From Pogonophryne albipinna (lineage: Eukaryota; Chordata; Actinopteri; Perciformes; Artedidraconidae), in assembly GCA_028583405.1 (NCBI GenBank), contig CM053249.1, positions 34,601,586 to 34,665,585 of the forward strand: 64,000 nucleotides of DNA, read 5' to 3'. How positions within the stretch are numbered: the stretch's first letter is position 1; the number at the start of each line of letters is the position of its first letter. The notes beneath the pieces were generated by a model that ran no database searches, was not told the DNA's origin, and was given only the letters and a program-made list of their open reading frames with translations. Made by a program: the position numbers and the translations under genes. Below, one piece after another: positions 22,921 through 33,404 of this stretch.

Positions 22921-25469
22921 TACTGGCAGGCAGGGCCTGGAGGGACCCAACGGGATGGAAGTGATGTCGACTGGCCATGTCGATCGGCTCCTTAGCAAGC
23001 TCCCTAACCATTCAAGGGACGGCTTCGTGGAGCATCTACAGGTTCAAGGTCACCTTAACACAAACAGCCTAAACCCGTACAACCTCCGCGACCTCTCCAA
23101 CTGGCTAAGGGGGAAGGCCGAAGCTCAACGACTATCTGAAAGGATGGCACAGCGCCATCGGAGTGAAGGTGTACATCCCCCTAAAAGAGACAATCAATTT
23201 CCTGCACCAAGGCCTCGCAACCATCAGGTCTCAGTTTACCATGGCTCTGACAAGTCTGAAACTGAAAACCGTCATCCTTCAGAGACGACTCGGCCAGAGG
23301 CTAAGCAGCAGAAATTGAAGAGGATGTGTCTCTTCTGTAAGAGTGATGAGCATTACCTGTCACAGTGTTCAAACATCATCCAGTGCTCTCAGGAGAAGGT
23401 TGAAAAATTGATAGTAGACGGCAAACGTTGTCGTAACTGCGGTCGCACCAACCACCGGCAAGAAGCTTGTAACTTAAAGAAAGCATGCAATGAGTGCCAG
23501 GAAATACACCTCAGAGTTCTTCATTGTGTTACTAAGCCAAGTCCACGCGTCTACCTCATCACGCCAAAGAATCGTGCTGTGCTCTCCAACTCCAAGCAAG
23601 GAGGGAAAGTCTACCTCAAGGTGGTGCCAGTCATCATCAGCCATGGGCACAAGTCCCTTGACACCTACGCGATCCTGGACGATGGGGCTGAACGAACGAT
23701 GATACTGCCGGCTGCAGTTCAACACCTGGGACTCAAAGGGGAAGCTGAGTCTCTCTTTCTGCAAACCTTCCGCCAAGATGTGGCCAGCCTCACTGGTGAG
23801 TCTGTTGACTTCCATGTGGCCTCTCTGACACAGCCTCTTAAGCAGCATCTCATTACGAGTGCCTTTACAGCGGGTCAGATAGCCTTATCAGAGCAGTCCT
23901 ACCCTGTGACCGCACTCCAGAAGCGTTATCGCCACCTGAAGGGGCTTCCACTGAAGAACTTCAGTAAAGTTCAGCCGTTACTGCTAATTGGCTCGGATTG
24001 CACCCACTTGATCACAGCGACGGAGACAGTCAGGGTCGGCCCCAAAGGTGGACCCACAGCCATAAATACAGCACTCGGCTGGGCACTTCAGGGTACAGAT
24101 GGGCTAACATCTCAGATGACTTCATGCTACTTCACATCTGTCAAGCCAGCAGCAGATGACCTCTACCAACATGTTGAACGTCTCTGGCAGCTTGATGTAC
24201 TCCCGTTCAAGAGTGAAAAGCTAGTAGTACGGTCCCGATTGGACCAGGAAGCCGTGAGTATCCTGGAAACCCGCACTGAGAGGGTGAAGGTGGGCGACAC
24301 ACTAAGGTATGCTACACCTCTTCCCCGTGTCAAGGACACTTCACCCTTAATGGCCACTCCTGAAGCAATTATGCCAATGCTTCGCAGCACCGAGCGCAGA
24401 CTCATTAAAGATCCAGCTAAGGCCAAAGTTCACAAAGCAGAGATCCAAAAGCTCATCGATGGAGGGTGTGTGACTAAGCTTTCTACAGAAGAAGTGGATG
24501 AGTCCCACGAATCCTGGTTCATTCCCCATCACCTCGTCCATCACAATGGCAAGGATCGTCTAGTCTTCGACTGTTCCTTTACTTACCGCGGTCTCTCACT
24601 TAATGAGCAACTCCTTCCTGGTCCAACACTTGGACCATCCCTTCTCGGCGTACTCCTGCGGTTCCGGCAGTATGCTGTTGCCATCAGTGGGGACATACGA
24701 GCAATGTTCCATCAGGTTCGTCTCCTGCCTGAGGACCGGCCACTGCTGAGGTTTGTCTGGAGAAACCTACAAAGGGAGGAGAAACCTGACGTGTACCAAT
24801 GTCAGGTTTTGCCATTCGGCACAATAAGCAGCCCCTGCTGCGCAACGTTTGCGCTGCAAAAGCATGTCAAAGACCATGCAAAGGGAAATGAGGACCTACT
24901 GCAGTCAGTGGAGCAGTCGTTCTACATGGACAATTGTCTTCAGAGCCTTTCAACACCTGAGTCTGCCAAGCTCCTTGTGGACAAGATGCGTCAATGTCTA
25001 GCCTTAGGGGTTTTTGAGATACGGCAGTGGGCAAGCAATATCACTGCTGTCGTCTCCCATCTACCATCCACTGCCAGGTCAGAGAGTACAGAGCTATGGC
25101 TAGCAGAGAAGAGCGCTGACCCTCAAGAGCCAGCTCTGGGCTTGATGTGGCACTGTCCGACTGATCGACTTGGTTACCGGTCAAGGCCAATGGAGAGCGC
25201 GACTCCCACTATGCGCCACATATATAAGGTGCTTGCCCGGCAGTATGACCCTCGGAGCCATTATTCCTTACACTACGAGGGCCAAAGTGCTTGTTCAGAA
25301 GTTGTGGGAGAAGAAGAGGAGCTGGGACGACCCAAACCTTCCTCTTGATATTGTTCAGGCTTGGTCCAGCTGGGAGGGGAACTCCCCAGGCTGGCGGACA
25401 TCACCCTGCCACGAACCTACACGCCACTGGAGGCTGCAACTGAAGCCACCGACTACACTCTGCACGTCT
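22920..25469 (+). pseudogene. BEL1: BEL/Pao gag (partial), protease and RT
   Basis: First part of a BEL/Pao polyprotein, open 22955-25348, then continuing in other frames to the ERV junction at 25469. It opens with the end of gag and two zinc knuckles (CLFCKSDEHYLSQC, CRNCGRTNHRQEAC) plus CNECQEIHLRVLH. The protease has an AILDDGAERTMI active-site block. RT shows DRLVFDCSF, GDIRAMFHQV and YMDNCLQ (YMDN in place of YVDD, seen in this BEL subgroup). Two compensating frameshifts near 25252 and 25370 bracket a segment in another frame (YTTRAKVLVQKLWEKK); the second lies in short G and C runs. The 5' LTR and most of gag are missing, and the left end abuts LINE-B at about 22920. Continues at 37871. 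Confidence 0.85.
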
Positions 25470-26027
25470 TGATGGAGATTTAAAGGGATAACTGGTCCGC
25501 TTTTCAAATCTCCGCGCGTCCCTATCAAGCTGGTTATAATACAGGAAGGAATCCAGAGCTACCAAGTAACCGTTAAACAATAATCTACTTTAATGGTAAT
25601 ATGACAATGCAATACAATCAATACAGTACAAATTCAATACAGTTATCTTTGGGATCCCGAATTTACCTGATGATCACGTGAGCCAGCCAGAGGAAAGAGA
25701 CTGAACACAGCGTGTCTCTGTGTTTATACTTTCTAACAATGGGAGGAGTTATCTGATCCTCCCTTTTGGACCTCCTTGATTGGCAGCCCAAATATCACAA
25801 ACACCTCAGATCTTAGGTTTCCCCAATCACTGTAGCTCAGCTCCATTATCTCTAGATCTAAGTTGAATGCAAATCAAGACATGCTCTCACCTTCCCCCAT
25901 CTTCCTTTGTCCTCAAAAACACATGTCAACAGGCCCCAAATCCAGCTCACAGTTTTACACAAATTATTTCCCATTTTAAGCTTATTCATAGTTTGCTAAC
26001 ATGAATACATACAAATATTTCACTACA
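25470..26027 (-). mobile_element. ERV 3' LTR
   Basis: 558 bp, plus-strand edges TGATGGAGA...TTTCACTACA (TG...CA). In the proviral orientation it begins TGTAGTGAAATA right after the polypurine tract. It contains a TATAAA (complement around 25723-25728), a hairpin AGAGAC..GTCTCT (25696-25719) and an ATTAAA polyadenylation candidate (complement of tttaat at about 25589-25594). Confidence 0.95.
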
Positions 26028-26814
26028 AATCCCCCTTTTGATCTCAATTTAAGAGATCAATTATTTCAAGACATTCACATTATAACCTGGGATTCAGACT
26101 ATTCAAACGTTCAGGAATGGCTCCACATATCAACTTCATATGACCGTGTAGAAATACCAAAATATGTAAATAACTCCATACATCAATTACATCACTTAGT
26201 AACAACAAAGTTAAAAACCCTTCAATCAGAATGATTGAGTACAGCCAATCGTAATAGAAAATCATCTCTCCTCAGTGTTTAGACAAATCGTTCATCAATA
26301 GCACAAAAATAAACATACCAAAAAATATAGAAGAAAATAGTAAAATATATGTTTCCAACTAACATCTTTTATCCTTTATCATTCAGTCCTCCTTAATCAT
26401 CAAATTACAAACTTTAAAAAAAAAATAGCTTGCATCTCAAAGATTTGCTTCAAGACAATTATAGTAAAAACACATTCAAAATTTAGGATTATTAGAAATC
26501 CACCTGAGGTATAAAATCTGGATTGTAAAGGTCCAGTTGAAATTCACAGTTTAAGGTATAACATTCACAGTGGTGATTCAATTAATCTGTAATCTGCAAA
26601 ATTGCAGTGTCTTCAAGCTTTAACATTACTTCACGTATACTTCATTACGCTTTAGTCAAAAGTAAGGCACTTATCTATACATTCATTTTAGTCAAATACA
26701 TTGTTCAAAAATCTGAAAAGGAAGAATCAGACATTTATTGCGTAGTGTAAAAACCCGAAAGGGTAAAATCTATATACATCTTCTACATTCTGAGTGTCAA
26801 TTTTAATCAACTTG
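26028..26814 (-). other. ERV 3' untranslated region with polypurine tract
   Basis: Between the env stop and the 3' LTR lie about 790 bp of AT-rich sequence without a credible gene. The LTR-proximal end, read on the minus strand, is AAAAGGGGGATT (26028-26039), a good polypurine tract for plus-strand priming. Small frames here show no known motif, so no accessory gene is supported. Confidence 0.75.
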
Positions 26815-29232
26815 TCATTCATTTTGTGGGGGTCCCCATGGCGCAGAAGTCGTGATTGAGCCCCACGGATCTGAAAGCTGGGCGTCGTACATCAACACGG
26901 AGTCATCAACTGTGGAATATCCTACTAGTCTCTGTGGAGCCTGGAGGGCGGTTTTGGTCATCTTTCGTATGGCTAGTTTAACTACAGTGACCAAGCAGAT
27001 TATCACAATTAGCACAACTAAGATAAACATTGAAACGGTTACTGCAAATTTAACCAACCCCGCACCCCACGATCCAAAAGTTCCAGTTAAATCCCCAAGG
27101 GTAAACCCATGAGTTTCATGCAACTCTTTTATCCCCCTGGCGGTATCATGAGCCATATCCATTACCTCAGGTGTAGCATCAGAGATGAAAGAACAACACT
27201 CAGATCCAATCACCTTGCATGTGCCCCCCTGGGCGGCTAATAGAAGATCCAGTGCCATACGATTCTGTAATGCCACAGTCCTAACCTCCTGTAATTCTTT
27301 ATGTTCGGCTAACATGGCTGTGTTAGATGCATTTAAGTGATTTTCCACTACTTTGGACAACGCCACAATTTCCTGCTGAGAAACATAAATACCGTACCAT
27401 GGTAAAAATAGACTAGCCATCCGCTGTCCTTCTGTAATCGACCTGCTGTTTCTATGTAGAGAGGGAAGTATAGCTGCAATCTCATCAGTCTTTACTTTAC
27501 GGATTAAAGGGATTAGATAGGCCAGGTAACAGGTGCCATAGAAAATGTCATAAGGCATACAGCCATAGGCTCGGTCCCCACAAACTAAGTAAACTCTCTG
27601 CGGGAGGGGCGTTCTGGCTAACTGCACCTTTATTACGGTATTACAGTCGCTGTGGCCCACATCTGGAGAGGTAAGAGATCCTCTTTCATTCGGGAAACAG
27701 ATGGACACATTCTTCCACTCATGTACTACAACTGGGGGAACATAGACAGAACAGTCACGGGTAGGGGACTTACCTAAGGGTAATGGCTGCGAACAGTCAT
27801 GTATTTTAACCTCAACTGAGTCCACTGTTCTGGAGCCAAACCAGGGCACTACTGTTACCAAAGCCTCAACTAATAAAGATGGAGTGTGTGGTTGCAGTGT
27901 ACATATTGGACTGGTAAAGTTAACCGAGCAATTAGTCTGGGCTAGAGCTAATTGGAATCTGTATTCAAAAGCTAGGTTAATATATTTCTTCACATATATT
28001 AGTCTTAGGACCGTCAACTGTTTGAACCCCTCTGGCAGGTAATCTTTATTTACTGTCTCAACAATGAGCGAGATTAAACCCTTGTATTGTAGAGGTTTCT
28101 CAGAGTTTATTGGGTACGAAGGAGTGTAACAATCCTCAGCATCATCTCCAATGCGGGATGCTATGTCATTCCAGCTAACTAAACCGTAGTCAGCTTTCGT
28201 GAAAGGAATTGGGCTAAACATGGGAGAATGCACGGATTCTGGCATGTTTTGGCACAGCCAACAGTTGCTAACATTGCGTTCATGTGCATAGTCTAACATT
28301 AAACTCATTGCCGAATTGGTCTTAGTTAGTTTAGGTGGAGCGATTAAGGCCTTTTTTGAAGAATCTACATCCTCTCCTGTTTGTTTAGGTGGAGTGGATA
28401 TTAGGGCATTTTCCGAAAAACCTGTTTCATGATATGGTTCAATATATGTTCTAATAGAGGCGTGTCCGGCGACCCCTAAATTAGAAAAATCTGTTTCATG
28501 CTCTGGTTCAATAAATGCACATCCAGTGACCCCCGAATTGGGAGCTTTGTAATCTGGTTTCCTTGTCGTGCACTGGGACTCATATTGTAACTGTTCTGCC
28601 GTGCTACACCACAGTTCTGGGGGCATATTTGCAATGGTGTTGAGTGTTATTCTTACCATCCGTGATGAGACCCGGAACTCCTGATACTGCGTCCTTGGAT
28701 ACGCTTTCCACACCGTGGAGTCGCCACCCTTGCTAAAAAACACAGGGTACTTAATAACACAGTTTGGTGAGTCACATATTGCAGTTGGGCAGTTAAAAGA
28801 AACATTCTGTGGTTCGTGAGCAGAGAGAGGGGCATTCCTCCTTCTTCTCTCTCTGTGTCTCTCTCTTTGTCTCTCTCTTTGTCTCTCTCTCATCGTACTG
28901 AATGTTTGTGTGGTGATTGGAAACAACCTGTCTTTGTCGCTAGGCACTGATTGGCCCGTTGGTGTGATTTTGCCCTCAGGGTCTGGGCCCTTAGATAAGA
29001 GCACCTTAATTTCTCCCCCCGAGGGGCGAGAGCCCTCGCCACCTGTCGTTGGAATGGCCACAGCTTCATCAAGCAGGGCTACCTTGGACAGGTACAGCAG
29101 GCCCAGGACGAGGAGGATGATGACAGCTTTCACACGCCAGCCTCCGGTGGAGGAGACAGATGCCATCTGGAAGCGTTGATCCACCCCGCTCTGCCTCGTT
29201 CCCTCAGGGCCGTTCCTCGACGTCCTCTTCAC
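26815..29232 (-). CDS. env: ERV envelope glycoprotein
   Basis: 805 codons, overlapping the pol end by 29 nt. This is the surface/transmembrane glycoprotein that would mediate receptor binding and fusion. A hydrophobic stretch at about residues 35-55 looks like a signal-anchor, followed by a very Arg-rich region. A CWLC motif (about residue 322) belongs to the surface subunit. A furin-like RNSR (about 595) could separate the subunits. The transmembrane subunit has a heptad-like region, the CX6CC motif CKVIGSECC (about 671) preceded by an immunosuppressive-domain-like stretch, and a membrane span at about 724-747 with a short cytoplasmic tail. Many N-X-S/T sites. The combination is diagnostic of gammaretrovirus-type Env. 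No stop or frameshift seen. Confidence 0.92.
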   Translation of the reverse strand: MKRTSRNGPEGTRQSGVDQRFQMASVSSTGGWRVKAVIILLVLGLLYLSKVALLDEAVAIPTTGGEGSRPSGGEIKVLLSKGPDPEGKITPTGQSVPSDKDRLFPITTQTFSTMRERQRERQRERHRERRRRNAPLSAHEPQNVSFNCPTAICDSPNCVIKYPVFFSKGGDSTVWKAYPRTQYQEFRVSSRMVRITLNTIANMPPELWCSTAEQLQYESQCTTRKPDYKAPNSGVTGCAFIEPEHETDFSNLGVAGHASIRTYIEPYHETGFSENALISTPPKQTGEDVDSSKKALIAPPKLTKTNSAMSLMLDYAHERNVSNCWLCQNMPESVHSPMFSPIPFTKADYGLVSWNDIASRIGDDAEDCYTPSYPINSEKPLQYKGLISLIVETVNKDYLPEGFKQLTVLRLIYVKKYINLAFEYRFQLALAQTNCSVNFTSPICTLQPHTPSLLVEALVTVVPWFGSRTVDSVEVKIHDCSQPLPLGKSPTRDCSVYVPPVVVHEWKNVSICFPNERGSLTSPDVGHSDCNTVIKVQLARTPLPQRVYLVCGDRAYGCMPYDIFYGTCYLAYLIPLIRKVKTDEIAAILPSLHRNSRSITEGQRMASLFLPWYGIYVSQQEIVALSKVVENHLNASNTAMLAEHKELQEVRTVALQNRMALDLLLAAQGGTCKVIGSECCSFISDATPEVMDMAHDTARGIKELHETHGFTLGDLTGTFGSWGAGLVKFAVTVSMFILVVLIVIICLVTVVKLAIRKMTKTALQAPQRLVGYSTVDDSVLMYDAQLSDPWGSITTSAPWGPPQNE

Positions 29233-32200
29233 CCAGCCCGCTTATGGCGGCTTCTGGGTCGGTGATAGGAGTGTTGTCCTCTGGTTCCTCCTCCTCTGCG
29301 CGGACCACGTCCGTGATGATGTCGTCTAGGGTCCTTCCCGGAGGTTTCCCCACTGCGCACTGATTCCAGTGGTACCAGATGTCTCCTTTCCCTTCCAAGC
29401 GGACAGCGTGAGATGTCCTCTGCATCACCCGATGGGGTCCAGAGAACCTGGGTCTCAGCCACTTGGGTCTGATCGCTTTCAGCCAGACGAACTCCGCAGT
29501 GTTCGCTTCGTGTTTCTCGGGTCCCCCTTTTGCCTCTGCAACCTGGGTGGAAAAATCTGCCACCAATCCCTTAAGTTGCTGGAAGTATGGTTTCGAACTC
29601 AGAACCTCTACTTCCTTTCCTACACTTAGGGCTCCTGGGCCTGGGAACTGGTGACCATGAGTGAGCTCAAATGGAGAGAAACCTGTCCCTTTGTTAATGG
29701 AGCTCCTGATTGACATAAGAGCTAGAGGCAATGCGTCTAACCATTTCATGCCTGTCTCTTCACATGCTTTGCTGAGTTTTTGTTTTAAGTTCTGGTTCAT
29801 CCTTTCCACTTTTCCCTGAGACTGTGGATGATAAACTGCTCCAAAACTGTGTCTTAGTCCTAGGGACTCTTCTACTGTGCGTAGGTCATGGTTCTTGAAA
29901 TGGCTGCCATTGTCTGACCTCACTTTCCTAGGAAATCCATGTAATGGAATGTAATGCGTGACTAGGAATTTGATCACTGAGTCTGCATCTTCTCTTCTGC
30001 AAGGGATAGCTTCTGGCCAACCTGTGTATCCATCTACTACTACTAACAAATATCTGAATCCTCTTACTTTGTCAATCATGTCAGTGTAGTCAATGATGAT
30101 TTCTTCTCCTGCCATCTTAGGTAAAGGAAACTTTCCCTGGTGTGGTTTCACAGTGGCTCTGATGTTATGGGTTAAGCAAATTACACACTCTTCTAGGTGA
30201 TTTGCTATCATGTCTGGTAGGTATGGGTGCCACCAGTGGGTCAGGTGCCTGTTCATCTGAGTTTTACCACAATGTGTTGGGCCGTGTGCTTCTTTAAGCA
30301 TGGATCTTATCCACTCTGGGGGTATAACCGGTCTCCCATCTGGGGAGTACCATATCCCATCTTTGTTGGTAGCTCCCCTGTTTGACCATAGTTTTTTGTC
30401 TTGAGGAGACCCCGCTTCTTGAGCTTCTTTAAGCGTCTCATCTGTTATTGCGGGCAGCAAGTCAGCAGATTTTAAGACAAGCATTTGATACCATGGTGTA
30501 TATCCTGCCTTCTCTTTAGCTGCTTTGTCTGCTGCATTGTTACCCCAAGCCAAGTAGTTGTTTTCTGTGTTGTGACCTTTACACTTAAGTAAAGCTAACT
30601 TGTTGGGCAACATTACTGCTTCTGCAAGCCTTTTGATCTCTTTCTCATGTTTGATGGGGGTATTTGTGGACGTTACAAATCCTGCTCTCAACCATTGTCG
30701 CATTTCCACGTGAATTACGCCGTGGACATATGCTGAATCAGTGTAGATGTTTACATCCTTTCCTTTTGATAGCTCTAATGCTGCAATGACTCCCATTACT
30801 TCTGCCAACTGTGCTGATACTTTCCCTGTTACTTCCCCAGCTGATACTTCCTCAAAGTTTCCCTCAGGTTTTTGTTTTACCACGGCATAGGCTGCTTGGA
30901 GGCCGTTTTGGGGGTGTCTAAAACAACAGCCGTCTGTGAACAGGTTTTCTGCCTGTGGGATGGGCTCGTCTCTGAGATCTATTCTTAGCTTCACATCTTG
31001 GATGATTCTTTCCTCACACCTATGGGGCTCTCCGCTACCTATGGTGTCTGCGCTGTTAACTCCTTCGTGTGTGTATGTGATGTGTGCCTTTGTCAGAGTT
31101 TTCTCCAGCCTTGTTTGTCTCGTTGAAGTCATTGTGAATGCACTTGAGTTCACAAAAGAGACAATGCTGTGTGTTGTCAGTACTGTCAAAGGATGGCTCA
31201 TCACAATGTGTGAAATCTTGTTTAAGATACGTGCTGTACCTGCCGCATGTCTCATGCAGGGAGGTTCTCTGTTTTCCACTCTGTCCAGTGTAACACTGAC
31301 ATACATCAATATTGTCCTACAACCCCCCTTTTTCTGAAAAAGAATCCCATTTACTGTGTTTTCATTTTCAGAAACATCAAGAAAGAATGGTAATGCATAG
31401 GATGCAGAGGCGAGAGCCGTGACTTGGGACATGGATTGTTTGAGAGAAATGAACGCAGCTTCTGCCGCTTGTGTCCAGTCTAGTGTGGCAGTGAGATTGC
31501 GCATGCCTTTCTCATTGATGAGTTTTCTGAGTTCAGCTGTTTTCAGGTTATACTCTGGGATGTAGTGTCTGCTGTAGCCTGTGAGACCCAAAAAAGACAA
31601 CATGTCTTTGACTGTTTTGGGTTTCGGGTGGTTCAAAATGTGTTCCTGATGCGCTGCTGACATGCCCGTGCCTGCTGGGGAAATCACTCTGCCCAAAAAT
31701 GTCACCTCTTTACGGGTGCATTGTAGCTTTTTCTTGGAGACTTTGAACCCTGATGTGTGGAGGCGCACCAGTAGGTTTCTGGTGGCCTCCAAACAAGAGG
31801 CTGCAGAAGGTGCTGCGATGAGAAGGTCGTCTACATACTGTATTAATACTACCCCCACTGGCAATGTAACGCCCTCTAGCTGTTCCCTGAGTACTTTGTT
31901 AAATATTCCTGGAGACAAACTGAAGCCTTGTGGTAGTCTTGTGTATTGTAGTTTCTCCCCTCCTATTGTAAAAGAAAAAATAGGTCTCATACTCTCTGCC
32001 AGAGGTATGCAGAAGAAAGCGTTGGCTAGGTCAATACAGGTGAACCATGTATGTTCAGGTGAGATATTACAGATAGCCGTGTAGGGGTTAGGAACTGGTA
32101 TCAGAGCTGTAGTCGTAATAGCATTAACGGTTCTCAAATCATGAGCCATTCTGTACTCCCCGCTAGATTTTGATACAGGAAGTATGGGAGTATTCCAAAC

Positions 32201-32854
32201 GCTTTGTGAGGGTTCTAACACCCCTGCTCTCTTCAGTCCCTCAACTGCCTTGTCAACACCCCCTTTTGCCTGTGGTTTGATCGGGTATTGTGACCGGTTC
32301 ACAGGCACAGAGCTGCTCACCTCAAATGTTACTGGTGTGGCTTTTAAGCAGAAACCTACATCATGAGAGTGCGACGCCCACAGGTCAGACGGGAGATCAC
32401 GCAACATGTCAACTGTATATGCATGGTCAGTTTTTTCCCTACCATGATGTCTATCTACTTCGTGTCTCTCCATGTGGATGCATTCTTGTGTGCAGATTTT
32501 AAGACGATAAGCTCTGTGTGAGGGAGAGTATGTCAGTGCCGCGATCTGCGTAGGTTCCCAATCTTCGACTTCTAGCAGCGTCTTTACCATGGGACCAAGT
32601 TCTTTAGCTTCATAACCCTTCCTGATAGCTAATGAAATGTGTGGTGTGGACTCAGCAGACAAACGGTACCAATACAGTTGTTCATCAGAGAGCTCAACCG
32701 ACGCAGCCACACCCGCCTGTCCCACAAAGAGATTTGTCGTGGTAACGTCCCAAACGGCCATAGACACCTCATTATCATACTCATATTCATAACTTTGGTC
32801 GTCTCTTCTATCATAATTTAGCGTCAGGTGGGGGGGGGTCTGGAGGGGGGCCAT
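29204..32854 (-). CDS. pol: ERV Pol: RT, RNase H and integrase
   Basis: 1216 codons. RT includes LPQGFSLSPGIFNKVL and YVDDLL (about residue 336). RNase H shows TDG, an AE pair, TDSAY (about 705) and an ADKAA block, so its four acidic positions are present. Integrase has the His/Cys zinc module (about 855-895, ending ECVICLTHN), a core Asp in the IDYTD area, SDNGSHF (about 980) and Glu in KVERMNQ (about 1015), D-to-E spacing near 35, then a C-terminal beta domain. It replicates and integrates the provirus. Its frame overlaps the end of pro by 44 nt and is offset from it, with a C9 run inside the overlap, so either a frameshift event or a sequence error connects them. Confidence 0.94.
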   Translation of the reverse strand: MAPLQTPPHLTLNYDRRDDQSYEYEYDNEVSMAVWDVTTTNLFVGQAGVAASVELSDEQLYWYRLSAESTPHISLAIRKGYEAKELGPMVKTLLEVEDWEPTQIAALTYSPSHRAYRLKICTQECIHMERHEVDRHHGREKTDHAYTVDMLRDLPSDLWASHSHDVGFCLKATPVTFEVSSSVPVNRSQYPIKPQAKGGVDKAVEGLKRAGVLEPSQSVWNTPILPVSKSSGEYRMAHDLRTVNAITTTALIPVPNPYTAICNISPEHTWFTCIDLANAFFCIPLAESMRPIFSFTIGGEKLQYTRLPQGFSLSPGIFNKVLREQLEGVTLPVGVVLIQYVDDLLIAAPSAASCLEATRNLLVRLHTSGFKVSKKKLQCTRKEVTFLGRVISPAGTGMSAAHQEHILNHPKPKTVKDMLSFLGLTGYSRHYIPEYNLKTAELRKLINEKGMRNLTATLDWTQAAEAAFISLKQSMSQVTALASASYALPFFLDVSENENTVNGILFQKKGGCRTILMYVSVTLDRVENREPPCMRHAAGTARILNKISHIVMSHPLTVLTTHSIVSFVNSSAFTMTSTRQTRLEKTLTKAHITYTHEGVNSADTIGSGEPHRCEERIIQDVKLRIDLRDEPIPQAENLFTDGCCFRHPQNGLQAAYAVVKQKPEGNFEEVSAGEVTGKVSAQLAEVMGVIAALELSKGKDVNIYTDSAYVHGVIHVEMRQWLRAGFVTSTNTPIKHEKEIKRLAEAVMLPNKLALLKCKGHNTENNYLAWGNNAADKAAKEKAGYTPWYQMLVLKSADLLPAITDETLKEAQEAGSPQDKKLWSNRGATNKDGIWYSPDGRPVIPPEWIRSMLKEAHGPTHCGKTQMNRHLTHWWHPYLPDMIANHLEECVICLTHNIRATVKPHQGKFPLPKMAGEEIIIDYTDMIDKVRGFRYLLVVVDGYTGWPEAIPCRREDADSVIKFLVTHYIPLHGFPRKVRSDNGSHFKNHDLRTVEESLGLRHSFGAVYHPQSQGKVERMNQNLKQKLSKACEETGMKWLDALPLALMSIRSSINKGTGFSPFELTHGHQFPGPGALSVGKEVEVLSSKPYFQQLKGLVADFSTQVAEAKGGPEKHEANTAEFVWLKAIRPKWLRPRFSGPHRVMQRTSHAVRLEGKGDIWYHWNQCAVGKPPGRTLDDIITDVVRAEEEEPEDNTPITDPEAAISGLGEEDVEERP

Positions 32855-33353
32855 AAGGCCTGAGGAGGTTAATCCATGGCTTCCATTGTTGAAAAATGGA
32901 ATATAGTCCAGGTGTGTTGTCCCGAGGTCGGTCTAACAGTCCCCAGAATATAGTGGCATGTTGGGTTGCTTCTGCCTCAGTGGACTGGGCCAACATCATC
33001 TGAGAACCTGATTTTATGGTAGATAACGAACAATTGATGCTTGTGCCATTTGGGAATGATATTATCAGTCCATCCGGGGAACAGAGGATGGAGGCATTCG
33101 CTTTGATCAGAATATCCCTACCCATGAGGTTAGCCGGGCTTTTAGGTGCAAGAATATACTGGTGTAAGAATGTCTGTCCTGCTATCTTGGTGGATAACAG
33201 CGTGGAAAGCGGTATTTTTTCTATTTTTCCCGAAAACCCTATGACTGAGACTGTTGTAGATGAAAGGGACGCCTTGAAGACGGGAGAATTGATGGTGGAA
33301 TATCTTGCTCCTGAATCAACAAGGAATGGCAGCTTTGAGTCTTCAACAGTCAT
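32811..33353 (-). CDS. pro: ERV aspartic protease
   Basis: About 180 codons from the first ATG; the frame is open without interruption from the gag stop codon at 33407-33405, in the same frame as gag. The active-site block LVDSGARYSTIN lies near the N-terminus and the downstream LMGRDIL block is also present, both typical of retroviral proteases. Synthesis as a Gag-Pro product would require reading through the gag UGA, as in gammaretroviruses, which use an in-frame stop; this is inferred from the layout. The C-terminal end is Pro-rich because it runs through the C-rich overlap with pol. Cleaves the polyproteins during maturation. Confidence 0.85.
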   Translation of the reverse strand: MTVEDSKLPFLVDSGARYSTINSPVFKASLSSTTVSVIGFSGKIEKIPLSTLLSTKIAGQTFLHQYILAPKSPANLMGRDILIKANASILCSPDGLIISFPNGTSINCSLSTIKSGSQMMLAQSTEAEATQHATIFWGLLDRPRDNTPGLYSIFQQWKPWINLLRPYGPPPDPPPPDAKL

Positions 33354-33404
33354 ATTAATGTATGGATCCGCCAGGCCCGTACATCCAGAGTTCCCTGGGC
33401 GTCT

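Noticed and set aside
26001..26265. Possible ERV accessory genes in the 3' region
   Set aside because: Short frames on either strand with no motif; one spans the LTR edge.
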